This document shows, in pieces, positions 12,252 to 24,746 of a stretch of 64,000 nucleotides of DNA. The position numbers and the translations under genes were made by a program. The notes below the pieces were generated by a model. The model was not told where the DNA came from. It did no database searches and was given only the letters and a program-made list of their open reading frames with translations. The stretch comes from Apophysomyces variabilis. Lineage: Eukaryota; Mucoromycota; Mucoromycetes; Mucorales; Mucoraceae. The DNA is taken from the NCBI GenBank assembly GCA_002749535.1, contig MZZL01000060.1:33637-97636 (forward strand), written 5' to 3'. The first letter of the stretch is position 1. Each line of letters opens with the position of its first letter.

Positions 12252-13939
12252 TTATTTGGCTCTCCTTCTAGCACGCTTTTGCCGATGACCATGGATAAAA
12301 TGGTCATCATGATGAGCATTATCAGAAAGTCGGTTTCTCTCCAGAGAAAGATGGGCCGATCCATAATGACCTTCAACATGACTTAAATGATGTTTGCTAG
12401 ACCCGATAGAGATAGTAGAAGAAGGGGAGGAGGAGGACATGTTCGTTGTTGTGCTTGCTGTACTGGTACTGTTGGCGGATCGTTTAGGACAGTATCGGTA
12501 TTCAGGAAAAGCTTCTCTATGGGCTTGCTTTTCCTGATCGGCCATGTCATGCCAAGGCTTTTTTTCTTGTTCCGTTAATCGGGCCCATCTCCGCGATGCA
12601 CGTCTATGATTACGCATGAGAAAAAAAAAACAAGACAAAAAGACAGAAAAAAAAAAGATAAAACTTACTTGGAAATCTCATCGGCTCGCAAAGTAGGATC
12701 TTGGGTTTTCAATGCTTGACCATAATGGCACCGAAACTAAGTGTAACAGAAATGACAATGAATATCCTATGCATTACAAGCGATGCGGGTTTAAGCTAAG
12801 CTTACATGAATCCATGCATTGCGTGGTCTTTTGATGTGCGCATTTTTTGTCAAGAACATATTATGGTCAACCACACTAGAAGGCGGACTATGGTTGCCGT
12901 ACACCATGAACGAAACATGCGTATCGGAAGAATCATGCATGTCGCCGGGTGAATTTAGATTGTCTATTTCGTCGCTCTTTCCTTGCGGTTGTTTCGGCTT
13001 TGTCAAACGGAGACTATTCAGCATGGTTTCCACGATCAGACCACCAGGTTGCTTTTGACTTTCTCTAGAGGCAGCAGCAGCTGTGGCAGAAGCAGCGGCC
13101 ATGATGGGAGAAATGACGCCTGGCATATGACGATTCTCATTCTCCTCGTCATCATCGTCGTCGTCATCATTGCTATGGCAACCCTGTTTTCTTTGGTCTT
13201 CTCGGATAACTTCCGTACGGTTCCTATCCATGGCCTTGAAAGAAGATGCTTTTGGTTGTATCAAGGCAGGAGGAGCAGTAGTAGGAGCAGGAGGAGAGGA
13301 TCGACGATGACGAAAACGGCTTCTTTCATTGTCTCGTCCGCTTTGAAGATAAGATTGCCGACGAGGAATGGGGACGTGCATCTGTGTCTTGTGCACCGAT
13401 GAGGATGTAGCATGGTATTTCGGCTTTTCGCCTACCGAGGGCAAGGTAGCACGCCGATCGATGATACGTGACCGAAAAGAAACGTCACTCAAGGACAGAT
13501 GCGGGTTGAAAACCGAGGAGGTGTAACAATTTTTGTCGAGTTGGGGTGCAGGTTCCAAGAAGGATGGAGGAGAGAATGAAGAACATGGCGTCATGTCATC
13601 CGTCGCTACCGTCGTCATGGACTTGGGTGATGCTGGTGACGGCAAACGGTTGTCTAAAATAGGAATTTGAAATGAGTATTTCTACATTTTGTTTTCTTTC
13701 AATGGGTGCTTCGTTTTCTTTTATATTATCATGATCATTATGATTTTAAGGAATTTTTCTTTTTTACCATTGAATTGTTTATTCAGTATCGGTGGCAAAT
13801 CCAAAGGAGGTGATGGAGCAGCAGGGTAACAGCGATAATCATGCCTATTACCTGCCCAAGGATATGCTTCCGGACCGGCTTCAATACTAGAAGGTGTTAA
13901 CTGACGTTTGATGGCAGCAACTGTCGTAGGGTGCTGCAT
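12252..13939 (-). CDS. HMG-box transcription factor (mating-type/MATA_HMG style)
   Basis: Four exons (13939-13768, 13653-12806, 12736-12669, 12603-12252) give about 479 aa in one frame. The HMG box is assembled from three exons: HIKRPRNAWIH, then FRCHYGQALKTQDPTLRADE, then RRWARLTEQEKKPWHDMAD and FPEYRYCPKR. The RPRNAWI start, the EISK segment and the YRYxPKR end match fungal MATA_HMG factors (Ste11, Rop1, mating-type proteins) that bind DNA sequence-specifically in the nucleus. The N-terminal half is low-complexity, with Ser/Pro runs, a DDDDDDD acidic run and Ala runs. The C-terminus is Ser/Thr-rich, then His/Arg-rich, ending in KRARRRAK. The start is uncertain: the ATG at 13939 lies inside a sequence that also looks like a 3' splice site, so a further 5' exon is possible. 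Confidence 0.8.
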
Positions 13940-14732
13940 GAGGAGACAAAATAAAAAGGAAGAATAAAATAGAAAAACGAGTACGCAAGTGGGCCATGGT
14001 TTGTTCTTTTTAGACTGGTTCGACTGACTTTCAATAACTGGATGGCAGTTGCACAATGGCACACAACACACAAACAGATGTGCATTAGATGCGTACCTTT
14101 ATTTTTTATGTTCTTGCGCCTCTTTTTTCCTAACCTTTGAAACGAAAGAGAGAGGCGAAAGTTCGGTTTCTTATTGCCTTTAACAGAAAAGAAGAATAAT
14201 CCATGACAAAAATGTCCACTGAATTAAAAAAAAATCGGAAATGTACAATCTATTCATTTTATATTTTGTTTGTTCTTTCGACATCACTCCGTCTGTGCTA
14301 CCCTGCGCCTTTTTACTCAAACAATGAAGCTCTCATTTCCTCTCACTCTCTGTCTTTTTTGCCCTAAAGAAGAAAAGCTCCGGTTTTTCTATCTTAACAA
14401 ATGCCTTCTTTATAGATCACTTGTCATTTTGTTTATGGCTTTTTCCAAAATAATGTATATACTAATAAAAGGGAAAAAGGGGGACATTCTTGTTATATTG
14501 TGAAGGGAACAAGTTTTTGTGGGTGTCGATCCAAGTAGGTCTGAGATGCCCTCTTTTTCTTTACTTTGTACTACCTTCTTAGTGGCCAATAGGAAGTCTT
14601 CCATGGATGTGACTCTCCTATTCTTCTCCCCTCCCGAACAAACGGGCCTCGCCCTATTACCCTTTCAATGCTTTGAAAAACAGAAAGGGTGTGCTTTCTC
14701 CGACCTACCTTTAAAAAGAAGAAAAAAAAAGA
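13940..14732. other. Divergent promoter region
   Basis: About 0.8 kb separates the minus-strand HMG-box gene from the plus-strand HEM4 gene, so both promoters should lie here. It holds pyrimidine tracts and AT-rich sequence. No specific site was recognised. A 5' exon of the HMG gene may lie within 13970-14100. Confidence 0.4.
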
Positions 14733-15530
14733 ATGACGCGTCGTGTCTGGGTGTTTAAAGCAAAGAGCGAACCTCATGATGAGTATGAGAATGAACTTTT
14801 GAAGCACGGTTACCATCCCGAATTCATTCCTGTGCTCGATCACCATTGCGCATCCGTGCCGGAGTTACGAACGATTCTGGAATCTGGTCCGAGCGGTGGT
14901 CAAGGGATCATTGGCGTCATTGTCACGTCGCAACGTGCTGTGGAGACGTTGGCTAAAGCGTCGGAACACATGGTTGGCAAAGAACGGTGGAACTCGGTAA
15001 CAGCGTATGTGGTCGGACCCACAACAGCGGATAGCCTTAAACAACTGCATTTGTTTGGCAATATGGTTGTGGCGGATAAGGCGGCCGCGTTGTGTGATCA
15101 AATGACAAGCCATCTTTTATCCCATCAACAGGATCATGACCATGATCGCCATGGTTCCTTGCTTTTTCTTGCTGGAGACAAACGTCGAGATACCATTCCT
15201 CATTGGCTTACAGAAGCCAAAATCCCTTTTCAAGAGATCCGCACCTATGCTACCTGTGCCCACCCTCTCCTGAAAGAGCAGATGGAGAAGATCTGCAGTG
15301 AGATAACTCCACATGACTGGACAGTTTATTTCAGTCCCTCCGGGGTTAACTATCTTCGTCAAACAGATACCCGTCTGGCCGACAAGCTGTTTCGTACCCA
15401 ACGAGCGGCCATCGGCCCGACCACCGCGGATCACTTGGTAAGTCTTGGATGGCCAGTGGATGCCATGGCTAGCCGACCAAATGAGGTTCATTTGGTATCA
15501 GCCATGGTCGAAAAAGACACAACCAAATAA
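14733..15530 (+). CDS. HEM4: Uroporphyrinogen-III synthase
   Basis: A single-exon gene of 265 aa, the usual length for this enzyme. It cyclises hydroxymethylbilane to uroporphyrinogen III in the cytosolic part of haem synthesis. Two HemD half-domains are seen. The first has VWVFKAK near the start, GVIVTSQRAVETL and AYVVGPTTADSL. The second has LLFLAGDKRRDTIPHWL, VYFSPSGVNYL and AAIGPTTADHLVSLGWP. The repeated GPTTAD motif and the TSxRAV and FSPSGV segments are characteristic of the family. The C-terminus (RPNEVHLVSAM) also fits. The ATG follows AAAAAGA and is the first in frame. A short HDHD-rich loop (QQDHDHDRHG) sits between the domains. Confidence 0.93.
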   Translation: MTRRVWVFKAKSEPHDEYENELLKHGYHPEFIPVLDHHCASVPELRTILESGPSGGQGIIGVIVTSQRAVETLAKASEHMVGKERWNSVTAYVVGPTTADSLKQLHLFGNMVVADKAAALCDQMTSHLLSHQQDHDHDRHGSLLFLAGDKRRDTIPHWLTEAKIPFQEIRTYATCAHPLLKEQMEKICSEITPHDWTVYFSPSGVNYLRQTDTRLADKLFRTQRAAIGPTTADHLVSLGWPVDAMASRPNEVHLVSAMVEKDTTK

Positions 15531-18027
15531 ATGAATCACCTATTCCTGTGAAACCGTGTGGCAGCAAGCTCTGAACCTATTTCTTTTTGTTTTTGTTTTC
15601 CCCTATTGAATGTATCACCCTGTCAAAGAACAAAACCAATTTTTTTCTGCCAATTTTTCTAAAATGCCCATGATCAACAATGTCACCCTCATATCACTAT
15701 TGTCATCTCATTTACTTTTCTTTTCTTACTGACGGCTTTTATTTTGAAATGAAGCTATCTATCGTAAGGGAAAAGCGTTTGCTTAAAAGAGAATAAGAAA
15801 GCTTTGCTTCTTTTTTTTTCGGAGGTAGTTAGGCATTGGTTCATCGGGCGACCATGATTTGTTCTGAGTAACCTTAAATTAATCAAGTTGTAACGGCAGG
15901 GTAGGACATCATTCATTCCCAACAAAGGACAATTGACCGAAGGTGCAACGTGTACATTTACACCGAAAAAAAATTCCTTTATCTATGGGCTATCTTATTT
16001 ACCTTTAGTGATTGGGTTACGCCAGCAATAGAAGATAATGTGTCATGATGAGGAGTAGCCAGTAAAGAAAAAAGGAGAAAGAGCAACCTACCGTTTCTTT
16101 GTTGTTTTGGCTGGATTGGACAACGAAATGTGATAGACTGACATCAGACAACAAAATTGATTGCTTTTGATTGCTTTTGTATTTACTTTTGTGTGGTTGG
16201 CAGGGGTTGACCTATTCATCCGGTTCCCGTGAATAGAGAAAACATATATTGGAAGTTTAAAGCAACGGGGCATTAGGCCGAGAGTAACCTTGAGCGGCGG
16301 CAACTCCGAGTAAGAAAAAAAAAGTTGGATACGGGTTCCCTTATGCTATCATGTTCCTTTTTCTATGAGCTAGGAGAATCCGCTGTCTCTTATCCATTGC
16401 AAAATAAAACAGTCTGCTTATCTGTCGGTTGAGTAGATATTGGTCGGCTGTCAGTGTGAATACTTGAGAAAGAGGGTCGTACTGAAGTCTTTTGCAGAAA
16501 GAAGAAAAAACACCGTAAGGATGTCATTGATTTCTTATTGAATTAAACATAGCATTTAGAGTTACAAATCATGTAACGTATTACCATTGAAAAACGCCTG
16601 AAAAGTCCGGACCACTGTAATTGTTTTGCCCCTCTCCCTCTGCGCGCAAAAAGAAAAAAAAATAAGCATAACAATAAGAAAAATATTAAGTGGGGCGGGA
16701 TGGCATGATGTCAGATAATAGTCACCGAGTAGCGGAAACACCATTCTGTATGTGGGATGATGCCGATGACCGATGATGGTGATTGAATTGATATTAACCC
16801 TTTTCCACTGCAAAATGTAGCACCCACCATGTGGCGCACTGAATATGCTTTCAATACATTACGCGACTTTTCTGCATCGTCCCAAACTCAGCTGAGTAAT
16901 TGGGAATTGAAAAAATAAACAGAAGCACATCGCTCTCACGACATGATTCCCATTAGAATAATGGCTCGTTTAAGAAATCATTTACAACACCGATAGGAAA
17001 TCATTGTGTGCATGCCGATATGTGACCAAGACACTGGTATCCGCTACTACCTAGTTGACAATTCCCACTTGAATGATAATCAAACGACCAGGGAGAGACG
17101 GAGAGAGCCAGTACGTCGTTCACCTAGATTATTTTGAATGCAAATGGTCCAGACTCGGGCAATAAACACAGTTTTTACCATCCACCTTTTTCTGTTTCTA
17201 ACTGTATTAGTCTGTTTGCTTCGTTAGCGCTGATTTAAAGATAGATATTACTCGGGAACTTGAGTGTTTCCATTGCTATGTCTCAGGAACTTTAAGAATT
17301 GCGTTGTATAGCAACCGTAGCCTTGTTTAAGCTTATTCTAACATTTATTAAGCTGTCGTCTAATCATCTAAAACTCATGAGGTTGGATTGCAATGACTCT
17401 CAAACTTTAACAAATAAAACAGGACGATGCAGCCTCGGACTTGGACTATACGACTTTAGACTTGGTCTATCTGCATCCCAAAAATAGTGCTCAATCTGGC
17501 AACATCGTGGTTAACATATATCTGTCAGTGTTTGTGTCCCTTCAGCCTTCCTTTCATAATGATAGTCTGGGTGCAGTGCAGAAAAGAGAAAGGCGGAATT
17601 TTAAGATGTGGATCATAAGACCACAAGAGTATGGAAATTTGTCTGTTGCCACTTGACGTGGGTTTTACACTTGCACGGAAAGAAGTCTATGTACAGCCCT
17701 TAGGGATCACAAAACCATCAGTTCTAGGTTATCAGTTTTAATTGGATCTTTTTCGTTTATCTTCATTAAACTTCTTGACACGCTACTGATCTATATAATT
17801 TATGCTACTCCCTGAGAGGCCACTGAATTTTGAAACAGGAGAGTCTTTGGTAGGAGCTGAGACATCGTTCGCTGAAGCAAAGATATCTAGTTCAAAAACC
17901 CTGAAGAGCTGGAAGCTTCCCAGTTACAAGTGTAGCAGAGCGTTTATGTACACTTGATCGAAATGAAAGAATTCCATATCTAGTACTTTAATACTTTGTT
18001 TATCCATTCCTATTTTAGCCGTCAGCT
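15531..18027. other. Gene-poor stretch
   Basis: About 2.5 kb with only short, motif-free open stretches. The start is the probable 3' UTR of HEM4. No RNA gene or repeat was recognised apart from short pyrimidine tracts. Confidence 0.4.
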
Positions 18028-18604
18028 ATGGAAGAATTGAAGATAACCGATGTAAGTAACTTTGACTGAACTGGCAGCGTGTACTCAAATGTATGCCGAC
18101 TTCCTTTAGAGGAGAGTATTACAGACCTTTCTGTTCCTTTTTATCTAAAATCATTGTGTATATGACTTTTTTGCCTTTCCAACTTACTTATGATAAGTGG
18201 CCGTTAAATTACACACAGGAAATAGACAGAGAAAAATGAGCGCATCCACTCTTTGACCGTGTTTGACGAAAAAAAAGAATACTGATCGTCTAGTATTTCT
18301 TGGAAATAGCCCATCTTTGATTTCACTTGAGCTTGTTTTCTACATAAGATGGACTTTGCCTTTTTTAAGCGGAATATGGAGATGCTCCATCATGGACTAT
18401 CTGTTTGATAAGAGGGGACTCCATTCAGCGGTTTAACCATTTACCGCAGATGATCGTAGAACTGGGGATGGTCACACGAGCGGATTATGAAAAACATTGC
18501 TCATTGCCCCAGCATTGTGCGCTCATCACCTTAACTTTTCTTTCCCTCCCGTCTTCCCTCTTTATTCTTCCTCCTTTATACATCAACTTGATCTTCCCCT
18601 CTTC

Positions 18605-20884
18605 ATGACGCTTTCACAGGAAGATTTATACGAGGTGGAGGGCCAAGTGACACCGCCTTCTAGCCCACGAAAAGATGAACCAACGCATTCAGAGAGTTGT
18701 AAAGCGTCGAAACGGATCCGATCACCTACAATTCATGGCGACGAGAACGACCAACAACAGCACCAGTTATCTCTGTTACAAAGAGCGAATTCTTGGGCCC
18801 ATTCTATGGATTGGCGAGGATTGTCAGTAATAGGTCAAAAACCTGAAAATGACGGTGACAATGGCGAGGATGTTCCTGAACATATGGGTACAGAGCAGAT
18901 CGAGGCATATCACCGTACACGATGCGCTTCCGAGCCACCAAGACATAGTCGTACAGAAGAAGACGAGGAAAATCAGCAACAACATCAGCAGCAGGAAGAA
19001 GAAGAAGAAGAAGAACTGTCACCACCAGCAGCGAAGAAAAGCAAACTCGATATCCTTTTAGAGGATGACATCCCTCCTCCCAGTTTCCTTAGTATGCATC
19101 CGGAAGACTACACAGATGAAGAGAATGAGAATGGTATTGAGAAGGATCTTGACCTTCCTTTTCCGCTGGATGAACGACCCGTATCTTTAGTCGATGGTAA
19201 TCCGATACGACCATCCCTCCTGCAAGAATTAATGAGCGTACTCTCTCGTGGCCCTGAAGATGAGGAGCAGGAAGAAGCACTGGAAAGGGAAGAAGACGAC
19301 ATGGAAGGAGAAAAAGTGGATTTTCTGTCCAGTTCGCGAAAGATGATAGATGGTGGTGGGGATGCGCATTCACGATTGAATTCTTGTCCTCGATCTCGAT
19401 CCTCCCTCCCTAATTTCTATGATGATGAAGTGGATGCTTTTTTCTCAGGTTGTGTGGATGATCCTATTGAGTCTTCAACCAGTAGAGCCAATCGATGGCA
19501 AACCAACAGTAGGAGGAACGAGTTTTTGACGGAATGGCCTCATTTTCTCACGAGCGAATATTTTGCTACGCATGGACCAGACAATTGGGCTATTGAACAT
19601 TCACAACAACAAGATGGCAAGGAAAGCAGGAAAGCAACCACTTATTTTGATACCACGTTTTCTATCTTGAAATGTCTTGGTTCAGGCGAGTTTGCCGAGG
19701 TGTGGAAAGTACGCCATGTTACCAACGGCCAATTATATGCGATTAAACAGACGAAAACACCATTTGTTAGCTGTGACGATAGGTAAGAATGGACTCGTTA
19801 TCTCTCAGCTCCAAAGAGCATAGCATAATGGCTAATTCACGTTTTTTCTCGTTTTCTTAGGTGGCGGCAAATCATTGAGGTAGATCATATGCGAGCCGTG
19901 AAAGGTTCCAAGCATTGCATTGATGTGGTGGACGCCTGGGAACAGGAAGGATTTCTTTTTGTACAAATGGAGTTATGCGATAATGGAAGGTAAAGCGAAG
20001 AGCTTGAAGAAGGATAAACAAAAAGGGATGAATTGGATTAAACGTTTCCTTATGTATATAGTTTAAGTGACTATATCAGTTTGAAGCGAGACAAGATAGA
20101 TGAAAAGACGATGTGGAATCTCCTGTATGAAACGGCAACGGTACATATGAAAAAGGATACAAGATGTTTTAGGGAACTAATATGTCAGCAGGGTGTAAAA
20201 GATATACATCATGCAGATATTATACATTTAGATCTCAAGCCATCGAACATTCTGATTGATGACGTGGGAAGGATAAAAATTGGCGATTTTGGTGTTTCTG
20301 TACGATGGCCAGCGGTAAGGAATGACGACGCTGTATCTTTTATTCAGAGAGGACTCATTCTAAGGATAGCATGCCAAACTTATTAAAGGAGAAGGCGACC
20401 GACGTTACATGGCACCGGATCTTCTGCGGGAGCAGTTTGATAAACCTGCAGATATTTTCAGGTTTGTGTTGCATATAAAGTCAAGAAAAGGCATTGACAA
20501 AAAAGAATAATTTATTCTTATAGTCTTGGTCTTATATTTCTGGAGATGGCTGCCCAAGTTGTGTTACCTGACACGGGTGAATCTTGGGAAACGCTTCGGT
20601 TGAGCAATTTTTCGGATTACAACATGGATAGCGTTTCGCATGAACTGCAAGACTTGATCAAATGGATGTTGACACCTTATTCCAATGAACGACCTACAAT
20701 CGATCAAGTGCTGGCCCACGAGAAATTAATCCAAATCGGTGAACGAAGGAAAGACTTTATCAATACGGGTGTGCTTTATGATTATGTTCTTGAACTGGAA
20801 AGCAATGCTGTGGAGGAATCCTCGAGTGCAGAGAATACATTTAGGACGCCAGAGAACAGAATGTTTACTTGGGATGCTTGTTAA
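18605..20884 (+). CDS. wee1: Wee1-family mitosis-inhibitor protein kinase
   Basis: Six exons (18605-19782, 19861-19989, 20062-20140, 20192-20314, 20370-20461, 20524-20884) keep one frame and give 653 aa. The N-terminal half is disordered and acidic (runs of Glu and Gln), with SP/TP sites such as TPPSSPRK. The kinase domain shows the glycine loop LGSGEFAEVW, the lysine in YAIKQTK, the catalytic loop HLDLKPSNILI and GDFGV. It also has the Wee1-specific activation segment EGDRRYMAPDLL instead of the usual APE block. Wee1 kinases inhibit CDK1 in the nucleus by phosphorylating its Tyr15. An alternative first exon is possible: ATG at 18028-18051 (MEELKITD) ends in a clean GTAAGT donor and would join in frame to EDLYEVEG at 18620. 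Confidence 0.9.
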
Positions 20885-21534
20885 TATGTGTATATATACA
20901 TACCTATACCTTTTTTTTCTTTCCTTTGTTTTTCCCTCCATGTTCATTTTCTTCCTTTTTCTCTTACTGTCAAACCAAACATTACCCTTTTCCTTTTTTT
21001 TCCTTCTTGAACATGCGGTTCCCGGAAGAAGGAACTGAGTTCTGTTTTCTCACTCACACACACTCTCTCTTCGTATCGCCAAATCTTGTTTTTTTTTATT
21101 ATTCGCTCCGCTTTTTCAGTTCCATTATGTACATAGAATCGAATGTAAGGTGTTGTATTCAAGTCATTATAAAAAAAAAAAGACTATCCTGATGAAAAAG
21201 AGGCAAAAGGGAGTTATGCTTTTGAGTTGTTTATTAGATGCATCATTTTTTTTAACTCTCCTTAGGTATTTTGAATCCTCCAATGAAAAAAGACGCGTGA
21301 ATGAGTTATTCATGTCATAAGAGAGGAAACTGCGAAAGACAGGTGTGAATGAGGGAGGATCCAAATATGGTTTAAAGCAGAACCGGATTTTTTTCGCAGC
21401 TATTCTCATTAGCCAATAAGGATGGACGGAGCCAGCCTTACAAGTTTTCCGCTTCCAGGTTCGACAAGTACGAAGCACTATTTTAACTTCTCTTTTCTTC
21501 TCTTTCTTTTCTTTCTTCTTCTTTTCGTGTAAGC
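20885..21534. other. Intergenic region
   Basis: About 650 bp of T- and CT-rich sequence: the 3' flank of the Wee1 gene, then the promoter of the Yop1 gene with a strong CT tract (21480-21530) just before its ATG. No other feature was seen. Confidence 0.5.
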
Positions 21535-22380
21535 ATGACCCAACCAGAGAATCTGTACAGCGTCCAAGGTGTTCAGAAGCGAGTCCAACAAGGTATTCTT
21601 CAACTCGATAAGGAGCTGGGTCAATACAAGTATGCAAACGAAATTGAGAAACGTACGGGTGTGCCCAAGAGTTACTTTGTCATCGGTGCTGGTGTTCTTA
21701 TCACCATCATGATCTTCTTTAACTTGGCCGGTCAACTCTTGACAAACACCATCTCATGGGTCTATCCTGGTAAGTAAAAAGATAAAGAAGCCAAGGAAGC
21801 CAGGAAAAAAAAGAAAGAAGAGAAAAGACGCTTCCTCTCCTCCCTCTCTTTTCTCCTATGCTTACCTTTTGACTTGTATCCTTTTCTTTTCTTTCATGCT
21901 CTTTTTTCTCATCTTTCTTTCTTTTCTCCCTATGTAGCCTATGCATCCTTCAAAGCCATCGAATCTCCTGCTACAGATGATGACAAGCAATGGCTTACGT
22001 ATTGGACCGTGATTGGTTTTGTTCACATCGTGGAATACTTTTCCGATATCCTGTTGTACTGGTTCCCCTTCTACTATCTTTTCAAGACAGCTCTTGTTCT
22101 CTGGCTTGCATTGCCCCGATTCAGAGTAAGTTTTTGGGAAGGGAAAGAAGAAGAAACGCTCGTTCCTTATGAGTGAATGAGTGCATATTGATTAATGGGA
22201 TGATGGTTAACATTATAAACTTTTTTTTTTTGCTTTTAGGGTGCCGAGATCTTATATGCTCGTTTCTTGCGTCCTTTCCTGTTAAATGCTCAATCCGACA
22301 TTGACCGTCAAGCAAACAGTGTGCGTCAGAAAGTAGGCGAGTTGGCTTCTGAATTAGCCTCCTCCGGCAAGACCGAATAA
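21535..22380 (+). CDS. YOP1: REEP5/DP1/Yop1-family ER membrane-shaping protein
   Basis: Three exons (21535-21769, 21938-22125, 22240-22380) give 187 aa, close to yeast Yop1. The TB2/DP1/HVA22 domain is evident. KRTGVPKSYFVIGAGVL starts the first hydrophobic hairpin. YPAYASFKAIESP is the family signature, with the glycine/alanine codon split by intron 1, followed by DDKQWLTYWTVIGF and YWFPFYYLFK. LWLALPRFRGAEILY leads to the C-terminal amphipathic part. These proteins insert hairpins into the ER membrane and bend it into tubules together with reticulons. The C-terminus (SGKTE) is soluble. Confidence 0.92.
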
Positions 22381-23816
22381 GGCAGCTTTCTATTTGTTTG
22401 ATTGATGAGTATTTTTTTTTCTTTACTACTCGTTCCCTTTTTTCTTTCTTTCCCCCAAAAAAACAAAACAAATAAAAAAGAATAAAAACGATCTCAACCA
22501 AAAAGAGAAGCAACAACATTCATTGTATGTAAAGAGGACAACCTTTTGACATTTTGTGGTCCCAAAGACAATGACGATGCTGGTTTAGTTACGCGGCCCT
22601 TATTCCTATTCCGCAACATTGGCTGGCTTTTCTTTTTTAGTTTTCACATGTGAAAAATAGTTAAACTCGGCATTGTCACTCCCCGCCCGATTTCCCATCT
22701 CGGGAACACTAAAAAAGAATCACTTGGCAGTTCCGGACCGTGTCTCATCCGGAAGAGGTGGTGGTACTGGTAGACGGAGAGTGCGGAATGTAACAGTTTG
22801 CCGTTCCGCACAGGTCGCGTGGTATCGCATGGCTTGTCCTCTCCAATGGGTAAATCCAAGACTGTTAGAAGTGCGTAGCGAGAAAGAGAGTGTATGTATA
22901 CAAATCTTTGTACCTTTCATACAGCTGTTTATGTCCAAGCTTTCTTTCTTGTTCTGTTTCCTTTGTCCCTTTTTACTGCTGGGTTTCGTCAGTTTATTCA
23001 CAAGTCCGATACTGTGCAGTGATAATTACTCCAGACCGTCTCACTTTCCAATTTGACATTGTTTCTTTGTGTTCGTTCCTTGCATTAGAGGAAAGTTATC
23101 CTTCGTTGTATCCTATAGATACCAACAGCAGGGTTGCTAAGCTACTTTTTCATTACAAAATCAGTAAATGTTTGGATCCTACGAATACCTTCACCTGCTT
23201 ATTGTCGGATAGCCATCAGTTATGTCACCTCTCGGTTCCCGATCGTTGAAAACAGGCATACTGATGGCAACAGAAAAAGAAGATGATTCTCCCGCAATAA
23301 ACGCATGAAAGGGTGCTGCTCTTCAATCATTGTAGACCCACTACATTTCTCTGATAGTACATCACCCTCTTTTGGTTCTATCCGTTCATTATGCCAGTGA
23401 TCAACTCTACTGCTAAGTTTAGATAGTGTATCTCACGATTGACACCCTTTCTCTATCCGATTATCTATATTCCTTTAACCTGTCTAACGAGGAGAGAAAA
23501 TTGAAGCAAGTAATCTTTATCCATCTCAATAATTACCCGCTGCAGAGATTGTACCTTTTTTTTTTTTTTTTTCATGGACCGTTGAAATCTACTAACTTCA
23601 GCATGCTATTCAATGACGGTGATGATGGAAATACTCCACAGGGCAGAGCGGGCTTAAGCCCGCAATCCATCTGATTGGCTGTCACTGAACTGAACGGGCC
23701 TGGATTGATCGACCCAGTGAGCCCAAACTGGGAACTTTTCAACTTACATCGATCGGAATGCAAGTTTTGTCCAAAACATAGAAACATTGCTTTTAATGAC
23801 ACGCTATTCCCATTAG
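22381..23816. other. Intergenic region, may hold a missing 5' exon
   Basis: About 1.4 kb. The first 150 bp are the 3' flank of the Yop1 gene. A 17-T run lies at 23556-23572. No ORF shows domain features. The first exon of the zinc-finger gene that follows must lie in or before this stretch, but it could not be identified. Confidence 0.4.
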
Positions 23817-24746
23817 GTCCGATTTTTGGGTTTCGCAGCAGCGCCATTGGTGCAAATACTGTAAAAAGTACATTCAGAACAATAAGCCTGTATGTCCCAT
23901 TTTCTCTTAGCTTGTGTTTTGTTCGTTCGATCTGGTTCGCATGCCACGAAACTCAATTACGTTTATCTTTTTCTTTATTAGTCTATCCAAATCCATGAAA
24001 GCGGTCAAGCCCATAAGAATCAAGTGGAGCGATTTCTACGTGATGTGTATAAACGAGGACATCAAGAACAAAAGCAAGCTGAAAGTGTTCGAAGAGAATT
24101 ACAGCGAATAGAAAAGGTAAACATACCAATGGCACGCCCATGCCAACTCGATCCTAAACGCCTACCTTACTTAATTGTTTTACGTAACCTAATCTAGGCA
24201 GCGCTACAGACGTTTGTGAGTCGGGATGTAGGTAGCGAAGCCTCTTTGCCATCTTCTTCAGCCATGGCGGCTAAGATAGCTCAGAGTAAGACTTCAGCTT
24301 TTTCTACGTTACCACCAGCACCCAAGCGATCGTACAACTACGCACCACCGCCACCACCGGATATACCTGAGCCCGATCTATCGCATCTTCAAGGTCGTGA
24401 AGAATGGGCGCCTCGAAGCGCGATTGCTCTTCCTGGCGAATGGCAGATCGTAAAGCCTACGCCTTCCCCTTCATCCGAATCGTCCAAGACGGAGAAAAAA
24501 GAAGCACGGTCAACAACACATGATCAAAAACCCGAATTTCAGGATGATGCGGAAGAAGAGGACGAAGAAGATCTGCGGAATTTCAAGATACGCGAGAAGG
24601 AGTATCCGGATGACGCATTAGAAGTAGAAGCAGGGGAAAAGGAAGCGGACGACGCGACAGAATCTGGAGAAGGCTTATTTAAGAAACGGAAAGCACCATC
24701 ACAATCCAATATTAAAGCCAAGAAACGAAATATTCGCAAAAAATAA
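23817..24746 (+). CDS. U1-type zinc-finger splicing protein (WBP4/FBP21-like), 5' end unresolved
   Basis: Three exons are supported: 23817-23889, 23982-24116 and 24198-24746. The N-terminus SDFWVSQQRHWCKYCKKYIQ plus IHESGQAHKNQVERFL forms a matrin/U1-C type C2H2 finger (Cx2C ... HxxxxxH), which is the hallmark of WBP4, a spliceosome B-complex component. A coiled, basic stretch (REL QRIEK region) follows, then a proline block (YAPPPPPDIPEPD) and GEWQIVKP. The tail is acidic, then basic, ending LFKKRKAPSQSNIKAKKRN. Metazoan WBP4 has WW domains, and none is visible here. There is no in-frame ATG before SDFW, and the sequence just upstream (CATTAG/G) looks like a 3' splice site in phase 2. The initiator therefore lies in an upstream exon, perhaps with the ATG itself split. 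Confidence 0.75.

Noticed and set aside
12983..13402. 139-codon plus-strand ORF
   Set aside because: It is antisense to the large second exon of the HMG-box gene, which joins in frame across three introns. The plus-strand frame has no recognisable motif.
20740..21192. Overlapping ORFs downstream of the Wee1 stop
   Set aside because: They are strings of Phe/Leu/Ser from CT-rich flanking DNA with no motif.
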